From positions 1 to 42,284 of the forward strand of contig CANLZY010000038.1 in the NCBI GenBank assembly GCA_947495685.1: a stretch of 42,284 nucleotides of DNA, written 5' to 3'. Within the stretch, counting starts at the first letter, position 1. Every line of letters begins with the position of its first letter. This DNA is from an uncultured Tropicimonas sp. Lineage in GTDB: Bacteria; Pseudomonadota; Alphaproteobacteria; Rhodobacterales; Rhodobacteraceae. The translations under genes were made by a program, and so were the position numbers. The notes under the pieces are model-generated. The model was not told the DNA's origin, made no database searches, and saw nothing but the letters and a program-made list of their open reading frames with translations. Positions 39,801 to 42,284 of this stretch are shown here, in pieces.

Positions 39801-39897
39801 ACCACCCGGCGGGATCTCGCCAAGCCCTCTTTTCATGTGACGCCTTTGGCGGTAACCAACCCTTGGCCCTTGGTGGCTTCAGGTCGGGTCTATTCAC

Positions 39898-40878
39898 ATG
39901 CAGAGCAATACCAAAGGCGCCTTGCTGGCGCTCATGTCCTTCGGGCTGTTCTCCACTCACGACGTGGTGGTGAAATACCTTGGCGCAACCTACTCCACGT
40001 TCCAGATCGTGTTTTTCAGTGTGCTGCTGGGGTTTCCACTGGCCACGATGATGCTGATGGGGGATCGCTCGGGTGGCAACCTCGTGCCCCGCCGTCCCTG
40101 GTGGACAGCCCTGCGCACCATGGCCTCGGTGATGACCGCCGCATCGGCCTTCTATGCGTTTTCCACCCTGCCGATGGCACAGGTCTATGCGATTCTCTTT
40201 TCCGCACCGCTGCTGATCACGGTGTTGTCGATCCCGGTGTTGGGAGAGACCGTCCGTCTGCGCCGCTGGATCGCCATCCTGGTCGGGCTGTGCGGCGTGC
40301 TGATCGTCCTGCGCCCCGGTTCAACCGAGCTTGAGCTTGGCCATGCCGCTGCCCTGACCGCCGCCGTCGGCTCGGCTCTCGCGTCGATCATCGTTCGCAA
40401 GATCGGCAACGAGGAACGCAGTGTCGTCCTGCTGTTGTACCCGATGATGACAAACCTGCTGCTGATGGGCATCCTGTTGCCGTTTGTGTACGAACCCATG
40501 CCGCTGGTGGACTTCGCCGGCCTCGCCCTGATCGCGATTCTGGCATTTTGTGCCATGCTTGGCATCATCGGTGCCTACCGCCGCGCCGAGGCGGTGATCG
40601 TCGCCCCGATGCAGTATTCGCAGATCCTGTGGGCGACGATGTTCGGGATGCTGTTCTTCGGAGAAACACCCGACGCCATGACGTTGCTTGGCGCCTCCGT
40701 CATCATTGGGAGCGGTCTGTATATCCTGCTGCGCGAGGGAAAGGGGAACAGCTCCGAAAATCGGCCGGTCCTGAGAACAAGGAGCCGGCACGACACGGGG
40801 ACCTACCTGCGCGCTGGCTCCTTGTTGCGATGGCAGAACCGCCGACAAGAATCTCCAGCGCAAAACGAGGATAACTGA
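39898..40878 (+). CDS. EamA/DMT-superfamily transporter
   Basis: This 326-residue inner-membrane protein has two EamA repeats giving about ten helices. The first runs from GALLALMSFGLFSTHDVVV to WIAILVGLCGVLIVLRPG. The second begins near LTAAVGSALASIIVRKIG. Such transporters export metabolites, drugs or amino acids. The substrate is unknown. The C-terminal tail after ILLREGKG (about 40 residues, polar) is unusual and is encoded by DNA holding a large inverted repeat at 40776-40826. The start ATG at 39898 has only a weak ribosome-binding site. Confidence 0.85.
   Translation: MQSNTKGALLALMSFGLFSTHDVVVKYLGATYSTFQIVFFSVLLGFPLATMMLMGDRSGGNLVPRRPWWTALRTMASVMTAASAFYAFSTLPMAQVYAILFSAPLLITVLSIPVLGETVRLRRWIAILVGLCGVLIVLRPGSTELELGHAAALTAAVGSALASIIVRKIGNEERSVVLLLYPMMTNLLLMGILLPFVYEPMPLVDFAGLALIAILAFCAMLGIIGAYRRAEAVIVAPMQYSQILWATMFGMLFFGETPDAMTLLGASVIIGSGLYILLREGKGNSSENRPVLRTRSRHDTGTYLRAGSLLRWQNRRQESPAQNEDN
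40776..40826. repeat. 11-bp inverted repeat inside the end of the EamA gene
   Basis: AACAAGGAGCC (40776-40786) and GGCTCCTTGTT (40816-40826) are perfectly complementary across a 29-nt loop. It overlaps the atypical C-terminal tail of the EamA-type transporter and lies about 100 bp before tRNA-Pro. It may be a terminator that the coding frame happens to read through, or the footprint of an insertion. Confidence 0.55.
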
Positions 40879-40930
40879 CCTCGCCCTCTTGCCATTCCCA
40901 TCGCGGTTCTGTAATCGCCTGCCACACGGT

Positions 40931-41007
40931 CGGAGTGTAGCTCAGCCTGGTAGAGCACTGCCTTCGGGAGGCAGGGGTCGGAGGTTCGAATCCTCTCACT
41001 CCGACCA
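40931..41007 (+). tRNA. tRNA-Pro (anticodon CGG)
   Basis: This 77-nt cloverleaf has acceptor arms CGGAGTG and CACTCCG, D-arm GCTC/GAGC, anticodon stem CTGCC/GGCAG with loop TTCGGGA (anticodon CGG, reading CCG proline codons), T-arm with GGTTCGAATCC, and an encoded CCA end. Its 3' end faces the vsr/methyltransferase segment, so it is a natural candidate for an integration site. Confidence 0.97.
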
Positions 41008-41091
41008 ATAAAATAAGGGCGATCAGCCCAGTTTGCCTCCCGCGAAAACCCAGACACCACATTTATAACCACAGAAACCCTGTGAATCGGG

Positions 41092-41520
41092 TCAGGTTTC
41101 TGGGGTATCGGACAGGAATTCACGGAGCCGCACCGCCAGGGCTTCCCGATCTCGCGTCTGACACTCCCACACCTCCAGCACAGACCAACCCAAGGCTTCG
41201 AGGGCTTCTCGATTCGCGCGATCGCGCTCTTGGTTCCTCTCCAGCTTCGGGCCCCAGTATTCGAGCCGGCTTTTGGGCGCGTGGGAGATCTTGCAAGCGG
41301 GATCGTCATGCTGGTGCCAGAAGCACCCATGCACGAATAAGACCTTCTGACGCGGGCCGAATACGAGGTCAGGTTTCCCGGGGAGATCCTTCCGGTGAAG
41401 TCGATGCCTATAGCCCATGCCGTGCACCAGGCGGCGCACGGTCATTTCTGGTTTCATGTTCTTGGATTTGATGCGCCGCATGTTCTCACTGCGGCGGTCT
41501 GGGGAGATGCGATCTACCAC
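41092..41520 (-). CDS. vsr: Very-short-patch mismatch repair endonuclease
   Basis: Vsr nicks beside T:G mismatches that arise when 5-methylcytosine deaminates. The 142-residue protein aligns with E. coli Vsr by eye. RRSENMRRIKSKNMKPE is at the N-terminus. The catalytic Asp51 lies in GKPDLVF. FVHGCFWHQHDD provides His69 and zinc ligands Cys66/His71. The C-terminus has EVWECQTRD. It follows the cytosine methyltransferase after 5 nt, the usual functional pairing. All catalytic residues I can check are present. Confidence 0.93.
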   Translation of the reverse strand: MVDRISPDRRSENMRRIKSKNMKPEMTVRRLVHGMGYRHRLHRKDLPGKPDLVFGPRQKVLFVHGCFWHQHDDPACKISHAPKSRLEYWGPKLERNQERDRANREALEALGWSVLEVWECQTRDREALAVRLREFLSDTPET

Positions 41521-41525
41521 AGCCG

Positions 41526-42284
41526 TTAGGCCGCGTCGGAGCCCTCGGCTTCATGCTCTTCCATGCAGCCGATTAGGGCTTCTGCGATCGCTTTCCCGAG
41601 AAGTGGAGGAACAGCGTTTCCGACCTGGACATACTGCTCTGTCTTCGATCCCGAAAACTCAAAGCTATCCGGAAATGATTGAAGCCTGGCCGCCTCGCGA
41701 ACGGAAATCGCACGATCCTGATCAGGATGGATGTATGCGCCCCAATGGATGTCGCATTTGGTCAGGATGGTGCAGGCCTGCCCATCCCAGGTCATCCGCC
41801 CGTAGCGCTTGGTGTGGTCGGAGCGTTTGGCCCGTTTCATGCCAGCCGGCAGAAGATCAAACGGGATATCTCTCCAGCTCCCACCCTGCGGTATGTGCTC
41901 CAAGCGGTCGAGGTTGACTTGCCCCAGCCGAGGGGCTGCGTGGCAGGAGACTTCGGTAAGGTTTCCTCTCAGCTTACGCTGGAACTCGGACTTCGCTTCG
42001 CTGGCGTATTTTGTAGGACCTGGGTTCTCACCATTCTCCAGCGGTGCCAGATCACCAATCGCGTCAGCGATTGTTACATATGGATCCTGCCCCTCCTCAG
42101 ATCCGTGCGTCGGCTGGGGATGCTGGATCGGCGCGCCTACCCGGTTGCCAATGAAGACGACCCTACGACGCTCTTGGGGAACGCCGAACTCCTCGGCTTT
42201 CAAGACTTTGAGCCTCCCCCAATGAAGTGGTCCGCCCCTATGATTAGGAAGCGGAGGACCATAGATGACGATCAAGAGACCCAA
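41526..42284 (-). CDS. C5-cytosine DNA methyltransferase, C-terminal part, apparently interrupted
   Basis: From about 42215 leftwards the frame is a clear C5-methyltransferase C-terminus. Motif VIII is VPQERRRVVFIG. A target-recognition region follows, then motif IX ISVREAARLQSFPDSF and motif X QVGNAVPPLLGKAIAEAL. The catalytic PCQ motif and the SAM-binding motif I should lie upstream. Instead the frame passes into DNA that reads LGLLIVIYGPPLPNHRGGPL, which does not resemble the family. That DNA looks like an insertion-sequence end. Either the gene is disrupted or the rest lies beyond the window. The fragment alone cannot methylate DNA. Confidence 0.85.
   Translation of the reverse strand: MGLLIVIYGPPLPNHRGGPLHWGRLKVLKAEEFGVPQERRRVVFIGNRVGAPIQHPQPTHGSEEGQDPYVTIADAIGDLAPLENGENPGPTKYASEAKSEFQRKLRGNLTEVSCHAAPRLGQVNLDRLEHIPQGGSWRDIPFDLLPAGMKRAKRSDHTKRYGRMTWDGQACTILTKCDIHWGAYIHPDQDRAISVREAARLQSFPDSFEFSGSKTEQYVQVGNAVPPLLGKAIAEALIGCMEEHEAEGSDAA
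42209..42284 (+). mobile_element. Probable left end of an insertion sequence inside the methyltransferase gene
   Basis: Right of roughly 42209-42223 the methyltransferase similarity ends. On the plus strand the edge reads TGAGCCTCCCCCAATGAAGT, a TG-initiated terminus, followed by GCGGAGG (a strong ribosome-binding site at 42251-42257) and an ATG at 42265. A short IS end, then a ribosome-binding site and start codon, is the layout of IS3-type elements. The second terminus is outside the window, so the family is uncertain. Confidence 0.5.
42265..42284 (+). CDS. First codons of a probable transposase (runs off the window)
   Basis: ATG ACG ATC AAG AGA CCC (MTIKRP) begins 7 nt after GGAGG and runs off the right edge. 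Basic short openings like this are common in IS OrfA proteins. Six codons cannot prove the identity, which rests on the interruption of the methyltransferase and the terminus-like sequence before it. Confidence 0.35.

Overview
The window is GC-rich alphaproteobacterial DNA. The best guess is a marine Rhodobacterales (Roseobacter-type) chromosome. The guess rests on the alphaproteobacterial-style glycerol ABC transporter, the rsfS-rlmH-gpmI-envC-ctpA block, the leuC/leuD/leuB arrangement with membrane and EEP-family proteins between them, and the many ABC transporters. No species can be named from sequence alone.

Layout. (1) 1-2442, minus strand: the start of an FGGY sugar kinase, then 1.2 kb of decayed DNA holding a plus-strand remnant of a dihydroxyacetone-kinase L domain, then a GlpR/DeoR repressor. 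(2) 2682-8664, plus: a six-gene glycerol-type ABC transporter (glpV, S, T, P, Q, U). A BlaI/MecI repressor and an M56 (BlaR1-like) membrane protease follow it without a break (8671-10207). (3) 10595-12906: a phytanoyl-CoA-dioxygenase-like oxygenase divergent from a LacI-type regulator. (4) 12907-17913, minus: a decaying patch with an alkaline-phosphatase-family pseudogene, two DUF1269 glycine-zipper proteins, a PRC-barrel remnant and an intact exported arylsulfatase. (5) 18402-23908, plus: a complete five-gene peptide/nickel-type ABC transporter. (6) 23909-25073: gene-poor DNA with an IS5-family transposase relic. (7) 25074-30208, minus: core genes for ribosome silencing and 23S rRNA modification (rsfS, rlmH), glycolysis (gpmI), and cell-wall or periplasmic processing (envC-like, ctpA). 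(8) 31275-39764: the leucine pathway genes leuC, leuD and leuB, interleaved with membrane proteins, an EEP-family protein, an epimerase-like protein, a LysR regulator and a peroxiredoxin-like protein. (9) 39898-42284: a drug/metabolite exporter, tRNA-Pro(CGG), a Vsr endonuclease and a C5-cytosine methyltransferase fragment that appears to be interrupted by an insertion sequence at the right edge.

How they work together. The left third looks devoted to glycerol or polyol uptake under a GlpR-type repressor. The middle is an accessory zone combining sulfatase and phosphatase scavenging with oligopeptide-type uptake. The right half is mostly housekeeping, and the tRNA-Pro gene plausibly marks the edge of an imported restriction/repair segment. 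No CRISPR array, phage cluster or clear unknown multi-gene system was found. The observations most worth following are the complementary defects of the two glycerol-transporter ATPases, the BlaI/M56 pair fused to that operon, and the disrupted methyltransferase next to an intact vsr.
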